Shown here one piece after another: positions 51,146 to 64,000 of a DNA stretch of 64,000 nucleotides. The notes below the pieces were generated by a model. The model worked only from the letters and a program-made list of their open reading frames with translations, made no database searches and was not told the origin of the DNA. Made by a program: the position numbers and the translations under genes. Position 1 is the stretch's first letter; each line of letters starts with the position of its first letter. This stretch comes from Sandaracinaceae bacterium (GTDB lineage Bacteria > Myxococcota_A > Polyangia > Polyangiales > Houyiibacteriaceae), in NCBI GenBank assembly GCA_016706685.1, contig JADJJE010000011.1:248001-312000 (forward strand), in the 5' to 3' direction.

Positions 51146-51151
51146 TAGCAT
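51146..51151 (+). promoter_or_regulatory. -10-like element of the TPR lipoprotein gene
   Basis: TAGCAT (51146-51151) with TCGTAG 17 bp upstream (51123-51128), nine bases before the ATG at 51161. The -35 is weak. Confidence 0.3.
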
Positions 51152-51160
51152 GCAGTGGCC

Positions 51161-51909
51161 ATGACGACTCGACCCGCGCTCGCGCTCTCGATCCTGTTCG
51201 TTGCTTGCTCGAGCGAGGCGCCCCCGCCGCCGCCGCCTCCACCGGCCCCGCGCCGCTGGTGACCGGGGGGCCCACGACCATCCCCGGTGCAGCCGCCATG
51301 GGCGTGGCGTCGATCGCGGGCTGCGCGGGAACCTCCGTGGATCCTCCCGGCGGTGTGATCGAGGCGGTCGGGCAGCTGTCGGCCACGAACCGCGAGCTGG
51401 CGGTCACGCAGCTCATGGCCATCGCCACGCAGTTCCCGTTGTCGGCGACGGCACGCATCCGGCTCGCGGGCGTGCTGCTGCACGCGGAGCCCACTCGGGC
51501 CGCGGAGTCGACGCCCCTCTACCTGGAAGCGCTGCGGCTGCACGAGGGCGGCTGCCGGATCTCGGAGAACGACGAGTGGGCCCTCGTCGAGGGGATGGCG
51601 CTGGCTTTCATGTTCCAGAACCGCTTTGGCGAGGCGGTCCCGTGGCTGCAGCGGGGCGCGGCGCGGTGGCCCACCTCGGGGTCGACGCGCTACAACCTGG
51701 CGTGCTCGTTGTGCCGCACGGGCGACGTCGCGGGATGCTATCGCGAGTTCGAGGCGACGCTCACTGTCGCCTCCACCCAGGCACCTCCGGCGTTCCTCGC
51801 GCCGCACGCCCGCCCCGCTTCGCACTACGCGAACCTCTCGCGAACGGACCCTGACCTCGAGCCACTGCGCGCCGATCCGCGCTGGGCAGCCCTGGTCGCG
51901 CGGTACTAG
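51161..51909 (+). CDS. TPR-type lipoprotein interrupted by a frameshift after its signal peptide
   Basis: The ATG at 51161 opens a signal peptide with lipobox F-V-A-Cys16 and a proline run, but this frame stops at 51262. The rest continues in another frame to 51909. It is a helical protein with TPR-like pairs (LAVTQLMAIATQFPLSATARIRLAGVL, NRFGEAVPWLQRGAARWP, YNLACSLCRTGDVAGCYREF) and the end RTDPDLEPLRADPRWAALV. The shift is in GCGCCCCCGCCGCCGCCGCC at ~51217-51236, a slippage-prone run. The intact gene would encode ~248 aa. As written it is either an error or a phase-variable lipoprotein. Confidence 0.7.
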
Positions 51910-51918
51910 GCACGAGGC

Positions 51919-52662
51919 TCAGGCGCGCGACGCCGCGGGGTAGCTGCGGAACTGCTCGGGCAGGCCACTGTCGATGGTGCGGCGCACGTGCTCCATGAGC
52001 TCGGCGCGACGCTCCATGCCGAAGGCCATGGGGTCCACGGGCGCATGAAAGCGAACGCCCGCTCGCTTGCCCGGGCGCACGCGCACGTGCTTGGCGGGCA
52101 GCACCTCGTTGGTGCCGATGACGGTGACCGGCAGGATGGGGATGCCCGTCTGCAGCGCCAACATGAAGCCGCCGGACTTGAACGGCAGCAGGCGCCCGTC
52201 CTCCGAGCGGGTGCCCTCGGGGGCGATCCACACGTGGATGCCGGACTCGATGTGCTTTCGCGCCAGATCCAAGGCGTCGCGGGCGCGCTGGTGGTCGCCG
52301 CGGTCGATGTTGACGAACTCGGCCGCGGCCATGGCGGGCCCCAAGACGGGGATGCGGAACATCTCCTTCTTGGCGATCATGCGCAGCGTGGCCGGGTAGA
52401 GGTGCATGAGCACGAAGATGTCGTAGGTGCTCTGGTGGTTGGAGATGACCAGGTGCGGGCGGGTGGTGTCCACGTGCTCGAGGCCCTCCACGAACGTCTC
52501 GATCTCGGCGTGCCGCACGGCCGCCGCCGACCACTGCGCGAGCCGCGCATTGCAGCGCTCGCGCGGCACCGGCCCGGTGGCGGACTCCAACACGGTGGGC
52601 GCACAGATGCGGAGGGTCTCCCCGACGGTCAGGAGCGCGATGCTGAGCTTGGGCTTGGACAT
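51919..52662 (-). CDS. plsC: 1-acyl-sn-glycerol-3-phosphate acyltransferase
   Basis: Transfers an acyl group to lysophosphatidic acid to form phosphatidic acid, the precursor of membrane phospholipids. 247 aa from the ATG at 52662. The acyltransferase motifs are intact: NHQSTYD with H-x4-D (~72), FVNIDRGDHQRARD, APEGTRSEDGRL (EGT, ~143), and FKSGGFMLALQTGIPILPV (~160). The protein is likely membrane-associated through its N-terminal and central hydrophobic segments. A CATCCT element eight bases before the ATG fits the near-leaderless promoters. Confidence 0.94.
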   Translation of the reverse strand: MSKPKLSIALLTVGETLRICAPTVLESATGPVPRERCNARLAQWSAAAVRHAEIETFVEGLEHVDTTRPHLVISNHQSTYDIFVLMHLYPATLRMIAKKEMFRIPVLGPAMAAAEFVNIDRGDHQRARDALDLARKHIESGIHVWIAPEGTRSEDGRLLPFKSGGFMLALQTGIPILPVTVIGTNEVLPAKHVRVRPGKRAGVRFHAPVDPMAFGMERRAELMEHVRRTIDSGLPEQFRSYPAASRA

Positions 52663-52754
52663 GCCTGCGGAGGATGGTCGGGCCTGGTCCGGCGCGCCAG
52701 TGGCGAAGGTGTGCAGCACTCTCGTCGGAGTCGCCCACCTTCGCGGGCGGCAGC

Positions 52755-54233
52755 TCAGAAGCCTTGACCGACGCAGGTGGAAGACGCTGCGTTGCTGTTG
52801 GTTCCGTTCGGACACGTGGTGTCCGAGTAGATGGCAGCCTCAGGGAACAGGGGGGTACCGGTGGCCCCCGTGAGGTTCGCCATGGAGAGGTTCGTCAACG
52901 AGAGACTGGAGCCCTGCAGGTTCGCGCTAGACAGATTCGCGCCCGCCAAGTTCCAGCTCGCCAACGACGCGTCGCTGAAGTTACCGTTCGAGAGATCCAC
53001 GCCCGGCCCCAGGATGGCGTTGAACCCAACCACGTTGGGCAGCGCGAGGCAGCCAAAGAGCAACGGCAGGGCGGATGGACACGCTTCGACGGCCCGTAGG
53101 CGCGCGTTCGTCAAGTTGGCGGGGGAGGACCCGTCTGCGTTCGCGAAGTTCGACATCTCGAGGTTGGCGAACAGGAAGTTGGCGTTGGTCAAGTCCGACC
53201 CGATGAAGCTCGCGTTGAGCAAGTCGGCATTCTGAAAAGAGGCGCCAGCCAAGTTGGCGTTGTCGTTGCTACTTCGATCGATGACTGCATCGAGAAAAAC
53301 TGCTCCGGGGAGCGTGGCAGCCGTCAGGTCTATCCAAGACATGTCGGCCTGGTCGAACCGGACCCCAGTCCCCGAGGCATCGCGCAGGGAGGCACTGTCC
53401 AAGTTGGCCCCCACAAAGCTGACGCCATCCAGGAGGGTGCCTTCGAGATTCTGCGTCGACAGGTCGACGCCGTCGAAACTCACGTTGGTGAGGTCCACAT
53501 CGGGCCCGACGATGCTGAAGCGCGACACCGGCAGCACCGGGGTGACGCATGCAAAGCTCAACGAAGGAAGGTTCGCCGGGCAGCTCACCACACTGCCCGT
53601 GAAGGTGCCTGTGAGCACGGCACTGGTGAGGTCTGCTCCCATCAGCCGCGCGTCTCTCAGGTTCGACTCGAAGATGGCGGCCATGGTCAGGGACGCATCC
53701 GTCAGGTTCGCGGACTGCAGGTTGACGTTCGTGAGGCTGATGTTGTCGAGCGTGGCGCCCACGAAGCTCGAACTGTTGAGAAAAGCACCGTCTATCGCAA
53801 CGCCCGAGAGGTCCACCCCATCCAAGTTCAAGTTCGGCCCGATCAGGGCAAAGCGCGCAGGGTCGTCGCCGCGCGCGACGCACTCGTAGTCACTGTGCAG
53901 TGTTGCACCCGAGCATCCGACCAAGTTTCCCGTGGCCGTCCCCTCGAGGTTTGCTCCCGTCAGGTCCGCGTCCGTCAAGTTGGCGCCGTCGAGGACGGTA
54001 TCGCTGAAGTCCCCGCTTGCCAGCGCGCCCTGCGACAGGTCGAGGTTCGACAGATCTGCGCCCCCGCCGCACCCCCCCGTGATCGTGCGCTCGGTCTCGG
54101 ACTCGCAGAGCACCAGGTCCACGCCACTACAGCGCGCGAAAGGGCTTTCGCACGCTCCACCTGGAGGCGTGTCACCGCCGCCACACCCCGCCACCATGAT
54201 CACTCCGGACAGAGCCATCATCGCTATCCGCAT
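52755..54233 (-). CDS. pentapeptide-repeat lipoprotein
   Basis: 492 aa from the ATG at 54233, which follows AAGGAG nine bases upstream. The lipobox is V-A-G-Cys17. Residues ~65-470 are A(D/N)LxxA-type pentapeptide repeats in three or four blocks: GANLTDADLTGANLEG, NVNLQSANLTDASL, GANLDSASLRDASG and ANLAGASFQNADLLNASF. Short Cys-containing breaks (CVTPVLPVSR, CPSALPLLFGCLALP) separate them. Such repeats build a right-handed quadrilateral beta-helix. Here it is a surface or periplasmic lipoprotein with no known partner. Divergent from the ATP-grasp-like gene with 125 bases between. Confidence 0.88.
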   Translation of the reverse strand: MRIAMMALSGVIMVAGCGGGDTPPGGACESPFARCSGVDLVLCESETERTITGGCGGGADLSNLDLSQGALASGDFSDTVLDGANLTDADLTGANLEGTATGNLVGCSGATLHSDYECVARGDDPARFALIGPNLNLDGVDLSGVAIDGAFLNSSSFVGATLDNISLTNVNLQSANLTDASLTMAAIFESNLRDARLMGADLTSAVLTGTFTGSVVSCPANLPSLSFACVTPVLPVSRFSIVGPDVDLTNVSFDGVDLSTQNLEGTLLDGVSFVGANLDSASLRDASGTGVRFDQADMSWIDLTAATLPGAVFLDAVIDRSSNDNANLAGASFQNADLLNASFIGSDLTNANFLFANLEMSNFANADGSSPANLTNARLRAVEACPSALPLLFGCLALPNVVGFNAILGPGVDLSNGNFSDASLASWNLAGANLSSANLQGSSLSLTNLSMANLTGATGTPLFPEAAIYSDTTCPNGTNSNAASSTCVGQGF

Positions 54234-54322
54234 TGCCCCGGTCTCCTTCGGAGGCCTCCACGGCCCCGCGGGTGCGGACGGTACCATGTCGCCTGCTCCC
54301 AACACCAGACGCGGCGCCGTGC

Positions 54323-54350
54323 TTGCTTGGTGGGCGTTCGTGGCCAAGGT
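54323..54350 (+). promoter_or_regulatory. predicted near-leaderless promoter of the ATP-grasp-like gene
   Basis: TTGCTT (54323-54328), 16-bp spacer, CAAGGT (54345-54350), then eight bases to the ATG at 54359. The -10 keeps the A at position 2 and T at position 6. Confidence 0.3.
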
Positions 54351-54358
54351 GCGAGACC

Positions 54359-55639
54359 ATGGACCGCAAGCTCGCCCAGTCGCTGAACCACGCGTGTGAC
54401 TGCATCTCCACCGATGCAGACGCGCTTTCGCGATTGCTGGGCGACACCATGCCCGAGGGCTGGGCGGCGGCGCTCGCGGAGTCGCACCCCAACCTGTTCG
54501 CGGCCAGGCCCGTGTTCGTGGGGCGCTCGGAGCTCGACGCCATGCGCGACACCATCGCCGCGGTGGAGCGGGTGGTGGCGCTGCCCGCCTTTCGAACCCG
54601 CGTCTTGGCTGGCCTGGACGCCGCCACGCAGCACGACAGCGGCGCACGGGGCGTGTTCTTCGGCTTCGATTTCCACTTGGGGGATGCCGGCCCGCAGCTC
54701 ATCGAGATCAACACCAACGCGGGGGGCGCGCTGCTGCAGCTGGCCCTCGCCAAGGCGCAGAAGCCGTGCTGCGCCACCGTGAAGCAGGCCTTCGACCTGC
54801 CCTACGACGCCGAGCGCCTCGAGGCCCGCATCGTGGCCATGTTCCGCGAGGAGCTCGCGCTGGCGCGGCCGGGGGCCCCGCTGCGGCACCTGGCCATCGT
54901 GGACGACAACCCCGAAGCGCAGTTCCTGCGGCCGGAGTTCGAGCTGTTCGTGGCGCTCTTCGCGCGCCATGGCGTGCGCGCGAGCGTGGTAGACCCGACC
55001 GACCTCGAGCGGGTAGGTGACACGCTGCGGGTGCGTGGCTGCGACCAACCGGTGGACCTCGTGTACCTGCGCTCCACGGACTTCCGCCTGGCCACGGAGA
55101 CGCACGCCACCCTGCGCGCAGCCCACGTGGACGACGTGGTGGTGGTCACGCCGCCGCCGCGAGCGCACGCGCTCTACGCCGACAAGGCCAACCTGGCGCT
55201 GCTGTCGGACGCGGCCGTGCTGCGCGAGCTCGGCGCGAGCGAAGCCGATGTGCAGACGCTGGTCACGCACATCCCACTGACGAAGCGCGTGGCCGACCTG
55301 CCCGCCGACACCCTCTGGGCGGAGCGCAAGCAGTGGTTCTTCAAGCCGCGCGACGGGTTCGGCAGCCGCGCGGCCTATCGCGGCGACAAGCTCACGCGGC
55401 GGGTGTTCGAGGAGCTGCGCGCCGACGCCGAGCGCTACGTGGCGCAGCGCGTGGTGGCCCCCAGCGAGCGCAGCGGCGGCGAGGTGGGTTCGCTGAAGTT
55501 CGACGTGCGCGAGTTCGTGTACGCCGGCGAGGTGCAGATGGTGGCCGCGCGCCTCTACCAGGGCCAGACCACCAACCTGCGCACCAAGGGCGGAGGCCTC
55601 GCGGCCGTGCTGGGTGCGCGGGCAACGCCTCTCGGCTGA
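54359..55639 (+). CDS. ATP-grasp-like protein (glutathione synthetase-like)
   Basis: 426 aa from the ATG at 54359. The N-terminal part is helical. A first conserved block is FGFDFHLGDAGPQLIEINTNAGGALLQLALA (~130-155; cited as GPQLIEINTNAGGALL), an ATP-grasp-like metal/ATP site with E-I-N-T-N. The middle is an alpha/beta Rossmann-like domain (HLAIVDDNPEAQFLRPEF). The C-terminal part has KQWFFKPRDGFGSRAAY, VAQRVVAPSERSG, KFDVREFVYAGEV and NLRTKGGGLA, which look like the ATP-binding clasp. This resembles glutathione or glutathionylspermidine synthetase-like ligases with an unknown amine and acid substrate. It faces the pentapeptide lipoprotein. Confidence 0.7.
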   Translation: MDRKLAQSLNHACDCISTDADALSRLLGDTMPEGWAAALAESHPNLFAARPVFVGRSELDAMRDTIAAVERVVALPAFRTRVLAGLDAATQHDSGARGVFFGFDFHLGDAGPQLIEINTNAGGALLQLALAKAQKPCCATVKQAFDLPYDAERLEARIVAMFREELALARPGAPLRHLAIVDDNPEAQFLRPEFELFVALFARHGVRASVVDPTDLERVGDTLRVRGCDQPVDLVYLRSTDFRLATETHATLRAAHVDDVVVVTPPPRAHALYADKANLALLSDAAVLRELGASEADVQTLVTHIPLTKRVADLPADTLWAERKQWFFKPRDGFGSRAAYRGDKLTRRVFEELRADAERYVAQRVVAPSERSGGEVGSLKFDVREFVYAGEVQMVAARLYQGQTTNLRTKGGGLAAVLGARATPLG

Positions 55640-55705
55640 GACCCGCCGTGGATTCTTCCGCAACGTGGTTGACACCGGGGTGGCGCATCACCCACGCTAT
55701 CTCTC

Positions 55706-60616
<4,911 letters not shown>

Positions 60617-60659
60617 GTGAGCGCGAAAGTGGTAGCGTGCCGCGATCGAAGCGGCGCCC

Positions 60660-62333
60660 GTGACCACTACCTCCTCGATGACCGTGAGCCTCGGCATTCC
60701 CTCCGATGCGGCTGCCCTCGACGGCGTCCGCGAGCTGGAGCGGCAGCGCCTGCGTGGGCTCCTGCGCCAGCGCATGTTCGGTCAGCAGGCGGCCCCGGTG
60801 CGCATCGGACGCTTCCAGATCCGGCGCAAGCTGGGTGAGGGCGCGGCTGGCGTGGTGTACGCGGCGTTCGACCCACAGATGGAGCGGCAGGTCGCGCTGA
60901 AGGTGCTCATGGCACAGGTCGCGGACCGCCGGGCGCTCATCCGCGAGGCGCGCGCGCTGGCCCAGCTGAGCCACCCCAACGTGCTCACCATCTACGAGGT
61001 CAACGACGAGAGCGACCTGGCCTACATCGTGTCGGAGCTGGTGGAGGAGGGCTCGCTGCGCGACTGGATGCGCGAACCACGCACAGCGGCCGAGCGCAGC
61101 CAGATGCTGCTGGGCATCGGACAGGGCGTGGCCAGCGCGCACCGCGCGGGTCTGGTGCACCGTGACCTCAAGCCCGAGAACGTGCTGGTGGGCGATGGCC
61201 GTCCGCGCATCGCGGACTTCGGCCTGGCGCGTGTGTGGGCCGCCGAGAGCGGCACCCTGAGCGGCGGCACCCGCGTGGTGGGCACGCCGGCCTACATGCC
61301 GCCCGAGCAGCGGCGCGGGGAGGCCCCCAACCCCAAGAACGACCAGTACAGCTTCGGGGTCATGGGGTACGAACTGCTCTTCGAGCGGCACCCCTTCCTG
61401 GTGCCTGCCGCGGAAGGCGACGATCTGGCGAGCCCGCGCTTCGACCCCGCTGCTGCCATAGCCCCGCCCGCTTCGCGTCACCCGTGTGCGGCGGCGTGGC
61501 CCGTCCTCGAGCGTGCGTTGCGCGCGGATCCGGGCGCGCGCTGGCCCGACGTGCAGGCACTGCTCGGGGCCCTCGACGCGGCGGTCCCGCGTGCCACGGA
61601 GACGCCAGGCCGCCCACGCAAGGCACGGCTGCTCGCGCTCGCAGCAGTGGCTGCGGTGCTGGGGCTGCTGGTGGTGGGCGCGTGGTGGCGCCCCTGGGCA
61701 AGCTCGGAGCCCGTCACCACGGAACCCAGCGTCGCGGACACGGGGCCCGACAACGCGCGCGACGTGGCGCTGTTCCAAGCCGTGCGCCCCATGATGGACC
61801 GCATGGACTGGACGGGCTGCGCCGACTACCTGGCCGAGCACGCGAACACCGAGACCAGCCGCGCCACGTGGGTGACCTGCGCCCAGGCCTCGCGCGACGA
61901 GGCGCGCCTCGACCTGGCGTGTGCTGCGGCTAGCCGAGACCCCGCGCCGCCCGCGCAGTGCGACGCCGTGGTGAGCGAAGCGCGCCGCCTGCATCGGACG
62001 GGACGGTTCCAGGAGTGCGTGAAGGTACTGTGGGAGGCCGAGCGCACGAGCTCACGCTCACTCGTGCTCTTCCAGTGCACCTCGTCGCTCGAGGGCGCGG
62101 CGCGGGTCTTCGCCTGCATGTACGGCCAGCAGCTCAACGGACAGCGCGGGGCACCGGCAGACTGTGGGCTCGGCGAGGGCATACTCCTCGATGCCAACGG
62201 TGCTTCCGTGCCCGTCCCCGAGTATGCCATCGGCTTCGCGCTCGATGGGCGCCGCGCGGCGTGCGAGAAGATCGCCAGCGAGCACGGGCAGCCTGACCTC
62301 GCCGCGCTTTGCGCGAGCCCTGGGTCGCGCTGA
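60660..62333 (+). CDS. transmembrane Ser/Thr protein kinase with extracytoplasmic domain
   Basis: 557 aa from a GTG. The kinase domain (~48-310) has GEGAAGVVYAAFD, VALKVL, HRDLKPENVL (~167), DFGLARVW and GTPAYMPPEQ; all active residues are present. A transmembrane helix at ~321-343 (RLLALAAVAAVLGLLVVGAWW) is followed by a ~210-residue periplasmic-side domain with about a dozen Cys (CADYLAEH, CDAVVSEARRLHRTGRFQECVKVLWEAE, CTSSLEGAARVFACMYG). The Cys pairs and helical look suggest a TPR-like, disulfide-stabilised sensor. It is followed 39 bases later by an ECF-type sigma gene with its own promoter. Confidence 0.9.
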   Translation: MTTTSSMTVSLGIPSDAAALDGVRELERQRLRGLLRQRMFGQQAAPVRIGRFQIRRKLGEGAAGVVYAAFDPQMERQVALKVLMAQVADRRALIREARALAQLSHPNVLTIYEVNDESDLAYIVSELVEEGSLRDWMREPRTAAERSQMLLGIGQGVASAHRAGLVHRDLKPENVLVGDGRPRIADFGLARVWAAESGTLSGGTRVVGTPAYMPPEQRRGEAPNPKNDQYSFGVMGYELLFERHPFLVPAAEGDDLASPRFDPAAAIAPPASRHPCAAAWPVLERALRADPGARWPDVQALLGALDAAVPRATETPGRPRKARLLALAAVAAVLGLLVVGAWWRPWASSEPVTTEPSVADTGPDNARDVALFQAVRPMMDRMDWTGCADYLAEHANTETSRATWVTCAQASRDEARLDLACAAASRDPAPPAQCDAVVSEARRLHRTGRFQECVKVLWEAERTSSRSLVLFQCTSSLEGAARVFACMYGQQLNGQRGAPADCGLGEGILLDANGASVPVPEYAIGFALDGRRAACEKIASEHGQPDLAALCASPGSR

Positions 62334-62335
62334 GC

Positions 62336-62364
62336 TTGCTGCCCTCGCAGCGCGTTGGCATCCT
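62336..62364 (+). promoter_or_regulatory. predicted leaderless promoter of the ECF-type sigma gene
   Basis: TTGCTG (62336-62341), 17-bp spacer, CATCCT (62359-62364), eight bases to the ATG at 62373. Confidence 0.45.
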
Positions 62365-62372
62365 TGCCCGCG

Positions 62373-63014
62373 ATGACCACGGCGACCCGCACCCCCAACG
62401 ACGACGAGCGCGCGCTGCTCGAGGCGTGGCGCGCGGGCGACGCCGCCGCGGGGGAGGTCCTGTTCGAGCGGCACTTCGACGCCATCTACAGCTTCTTCGC
62501 GGGAAAGCTCACCATCGACGTGAGCGACCTGGTGCAGCGCACCTTCCTCGGGTGCCTCGAGGCGCGTGACCGCTTCCGCGGAGATTGCAGCTTCCGCACC
62601 TTCCTCTACGCCATCGCGCGCCACGAGCTGTACGGCTACTTCCGCGCGCGGCACCGCGGCCAGGCGCTCGACTTCGCCATCTCGTCGCTGGAGGATCTCT
62701 CCCCCGGGCCCAGCAGCCTGCTGCACGCAGGCACCGACAAGGCGCGCCTGGCCGAGGCGCTGCGTGGGCTGCCGCTCGAGCTGCAGGTCATCCTCGAGCT
62801 GCGCTTCTGGCAGGACCTCAGCGGCCCAGACCTGGCGCTGGTGCTGGACCTCCCCGAAGGCACCGTGCGCAGCCGCCTGCGGCGCGGCGTCACTGCGCTC
62901 CGCGAGCGCATGCTGAAGGACCCGGGCAGCCCCACCGGCGCCGCGGCAGCCGCACGCCAGCTGGAAGAGTGGTCCGCGCGCCTGCAAGTGGACGAAGAGG
63001 CCGCCGACGCGTGA
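62373..63014 (+). CDS. ECF-like RNA polymerase sigma factor
   Basis: 213 aa from ATG 62373. Region 2 is at ~15-85, with EVLFERHFDAIYSFFAGKL, VSDLVQRTFLGCLEARDRFRG and FRTFLYAIARHELYGYFR. Region 4 is at ~125-175, with LPLELQVILELRFWQDLSGPDLALVLDLPEGTVRSRLRRG (cited as LSGPDLALVLDLPEGTVRSR). The protein lacks regions 1 and 3, as expected for ECF types. The C-terminal ~35 residues are an acidic tail. No anti-sigma factor gene follows. Because a membrane kinase gene is directly upstream, control by phosphorylation is plausible, as in known kinase-linked ECF groups. Confidence 0.92.
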   Translation: MTTATRTPNDDERALLEAWRAGDAAAGEVLFERHFDAIYSFFAGKLTIDVSDLVQRTFLGCLEARDRFRGDCSFRTFLYAIARHELYGYFRARHRGQALDFAISSLEDLSPGPSSLLHAGTDKARLAEALRGLPLELQVILELRFWQDLSGPDLALVLDLPEGTVRSRLRRGVTALRERMLKDPGSPTGAAAAARQLEEWSARLQVDEEAADA

Positions 63015-63045
63015 TCCACCGGGCCTCCCGCGAGGCGCCCGAGAG

Positions 63046-64000
63046 TCAGCCCCGGCGAAACAGCTTGAGCAACGGCGTCACCTTCATGGGCTTGCCGCGC
63101 CCCACGAAGTGCCAGCCCCACAGCACGGTCCACGACACCGTGGCGGCGATGGCGGCCAGCCCGCTGAGCACCAGCGCGGCGGTGCCCTCGGCGTCGGGGG
63201 GGAAAACCAGCGCCGCCCCCAGCGTCATGGAGCTGGCAAAGGCCGTGAGCGCCAGGCGGCTGGCGTGCGAGTGGATCATGGCCGGGATCTCGTCGAGCTC
63301 CGGCGTCATGGCCCGCACCTGCAGGTTGCCCGCCTGCGCGTCGTGCAGGATCTGGTCAATCTGCGTGGGCAGGTTCTTCATCATGGCGCCCAGGCCCGCC
63401 ACCTCGCCCACGGCGCCCTGCAGCATGGCCTGCGGCGAGAAGCGCGCCGCGATGAGCTGCTCGGCGTAGGGCCGCGTGATGCCCAGCAGGTCCACGTCCG
63501 GGTGCAGGCTGCGCACGATGCCCTCCACCGTGGCCGCCGCCTTGATCAGCAGCGCGTACTCGGGCCCCAGCTTGATGCGGAACTTGGCGGCCGCGTCGGC
63601 GAACTCCTCGGCGAAGGCCCCCGAGTCCACGTCACCGATGTTGTCCACCACCAGGTACTGCGCGCGGATGCGCTCGATCTCCGACTTGAGCTCCGCGATG
63701 TTCACGCGCTGCGTGGGCGTGCCCATCTTCATCAAGATGCGCGCGGTGGTGCCCGAGTCGTTGGCGATGGCCGCGATGATCAGCGTGACGAGATCCTCGC
63801 GCTGCTCGGCGGTGAGGCTGCCCACGAGCCCGAGGTCGATCATGCAGAGCGCGCCCTGGTCGTTGATGAGGATGTTCCCGGCGTGCGGGTCGCCGTGGAA
63901 GAAGCCGTCGATGAGCACCTGCTTGCAGGCCGAGTGCACGATCTCGGTGACGGCGTGCTCCGCCTCCTTGGAGCGCGGCTCGATCTTGCGGACCGCCTTG
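63046..64000 (-). CDS. UbiB/ABC1-type atypical kinase, C-terminal part (5' cut by window)
   Basis: About 318 codons are visible; the frame is open past base 64000, so the N-terminus is outside. Family residues are seen at the start of the fragment: HGDPHAGNILI (the ABC1/ADCK catalytic-loop-like motif), and MIDLGLVGSLTAEQREDL (DFG-equivalent DLG). A long helical tail follows and ends with two transmembrane segments (ALTAFASSMTLGAALVFPP and LVLSGLAAIAATVSWTVLWG). This is typical of UbiB/COQ8-like proteins, which bind ATP and support ubiquinone or quinone synthesis at the membrane. The convergent sigma gene ends 31 bases away. Confidence 0.9.
   Translation of the reverse strand, partial: KAVRKIEPRSKEAEHAVTEIVHSACKQVLIDGFFHGDPHAGNILINDQGALCMIDLGLVGSLTAEQREDLVTLIIAAIANDSGTTARILMKMGTPTQRVNIAELKSEIERIRAQYLVVDNIGDVDSGAFAEEFADAAAKFRIKLGPEYALLIKAAATVEGIVRSLHPDVDLLGITRPYAEQLIAARFSPQAMLQGAVGEVAGLGAMMKNLPTQIDQILHDAQAGNLQVRAMTPELDEIPAMIHSHASRLALTAFASSMTLGAALVFPPDAEGTAALVLSGLAAIAATVSWTVLWGWHFVGRGKPMKVTPLLKLFRRG

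Overview
This 64 kb window is a chromosomal segment of a very GC-rich (about 70% by eye) bacterium. It most resembles the Myxococcota, near Polyangia/Sandaracinaceae. The grounds are content and style: four complete Ser/Thr-kinase-domain proteins, a kinase-TPR-GAF-sigma54 fusion, a membrane response regulator with DUF4388- and PEGA-like parts, a giant sushi/EGF-like lipoprotein, many lipoproteins, and two unusual sigma factors. No rRNA, CRISPR array or intact insertion sequence was seen. Both ends cut genes: a cNMP-binding protein on the left and a UbiB/ABC1 kinase on the right.

Layout. 0-8 kb: cNMP-binding end, GT2 glycosyltransferase, an RpoD-like sigma factor (minus strand) with its own terminator, an ABC exporter overlapping a secreted HEAT-repeat protein. 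7.7-19.5 kb: a lipoprotein/Imm-5-like pair, trpE, tRNA-Asp, a membrane protein, glyA-tetR, a VanW-type protein, coaBC followed directly by a membrane-anchored kinase, a macro-like/tudor-like protein and a YciO protein. 19.6-24.7 kb: one 1634-aa lipoprotein with 17 sushi and 4 EGF-like modules. 24.7-28.3 kb (minus): apaG, a small partner gene and a siroheme nitrite/sulfite reductase behind a promoter with a LysR-type box. 28.3-36.3 kb: a Ser/Thr kinase, a YkpA-type ABC-F protein, a tRNA-Gln/tRNA-Glu operon, an abnormal poly-G tract, a MoxR-VWA pair, a flavin monooxygenase. 36.3-41.5 kb: a 1175-aa membrane response regulator, tRNA-Gly(CCC) with an integrase remnant, small genes, a GNAT. 41.5-46.5 kb: a Cys-rich lipoprotein, pckG (frameshifted), a phosphoesterase and a cytochrome P450 (two frameshifts). 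46.6-55.6 kb: a UspA protein, a ComEA-like HhH protein, an outer-membrane-like protein, the pyrR-pyrB-namZ operon, a frameshifted TPR lipoprotein, plsC, a pentapeptide-repeat lipoprotein and a divergent ATP-grasp-like protein. 55.7-64 kb: a 1636-aa kinase/TPR/GAF/sigma54 regulator, a transmembrane kinase, an ECF-type sigma factor and UbiB.

Two window-wide patterns matter. First, many genes have a recognisable -35/-10 pair whose -10 element ends only 6-10 bases before the start codon, with no Shine-Dalgarno sequence. This predicts leaderless or near-leaderless mRNAs. Genes with a longer leader (glyA, the giant lipoprotein, the sulfite reductase, pyrB inside its operon) do carry Shine-Dalgarno sequences. 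Second, four apparent frameshifts between 43.4 and 51.3 kb all lie in short G/C runs; three are restored by adding one base. They look more like consensus errors than true gene decay, so the affected genes are probably intact in the organism.

Most functions are housekeeping (one-carbon metabolism, pyrimidine, tryptophan, CoA, PEP, sulfur/nitrite reduction, tRNA modification). They are interleaved with lineage-specific signalling and surface lipoproteins. The calls come from reading motifs, not database searches.
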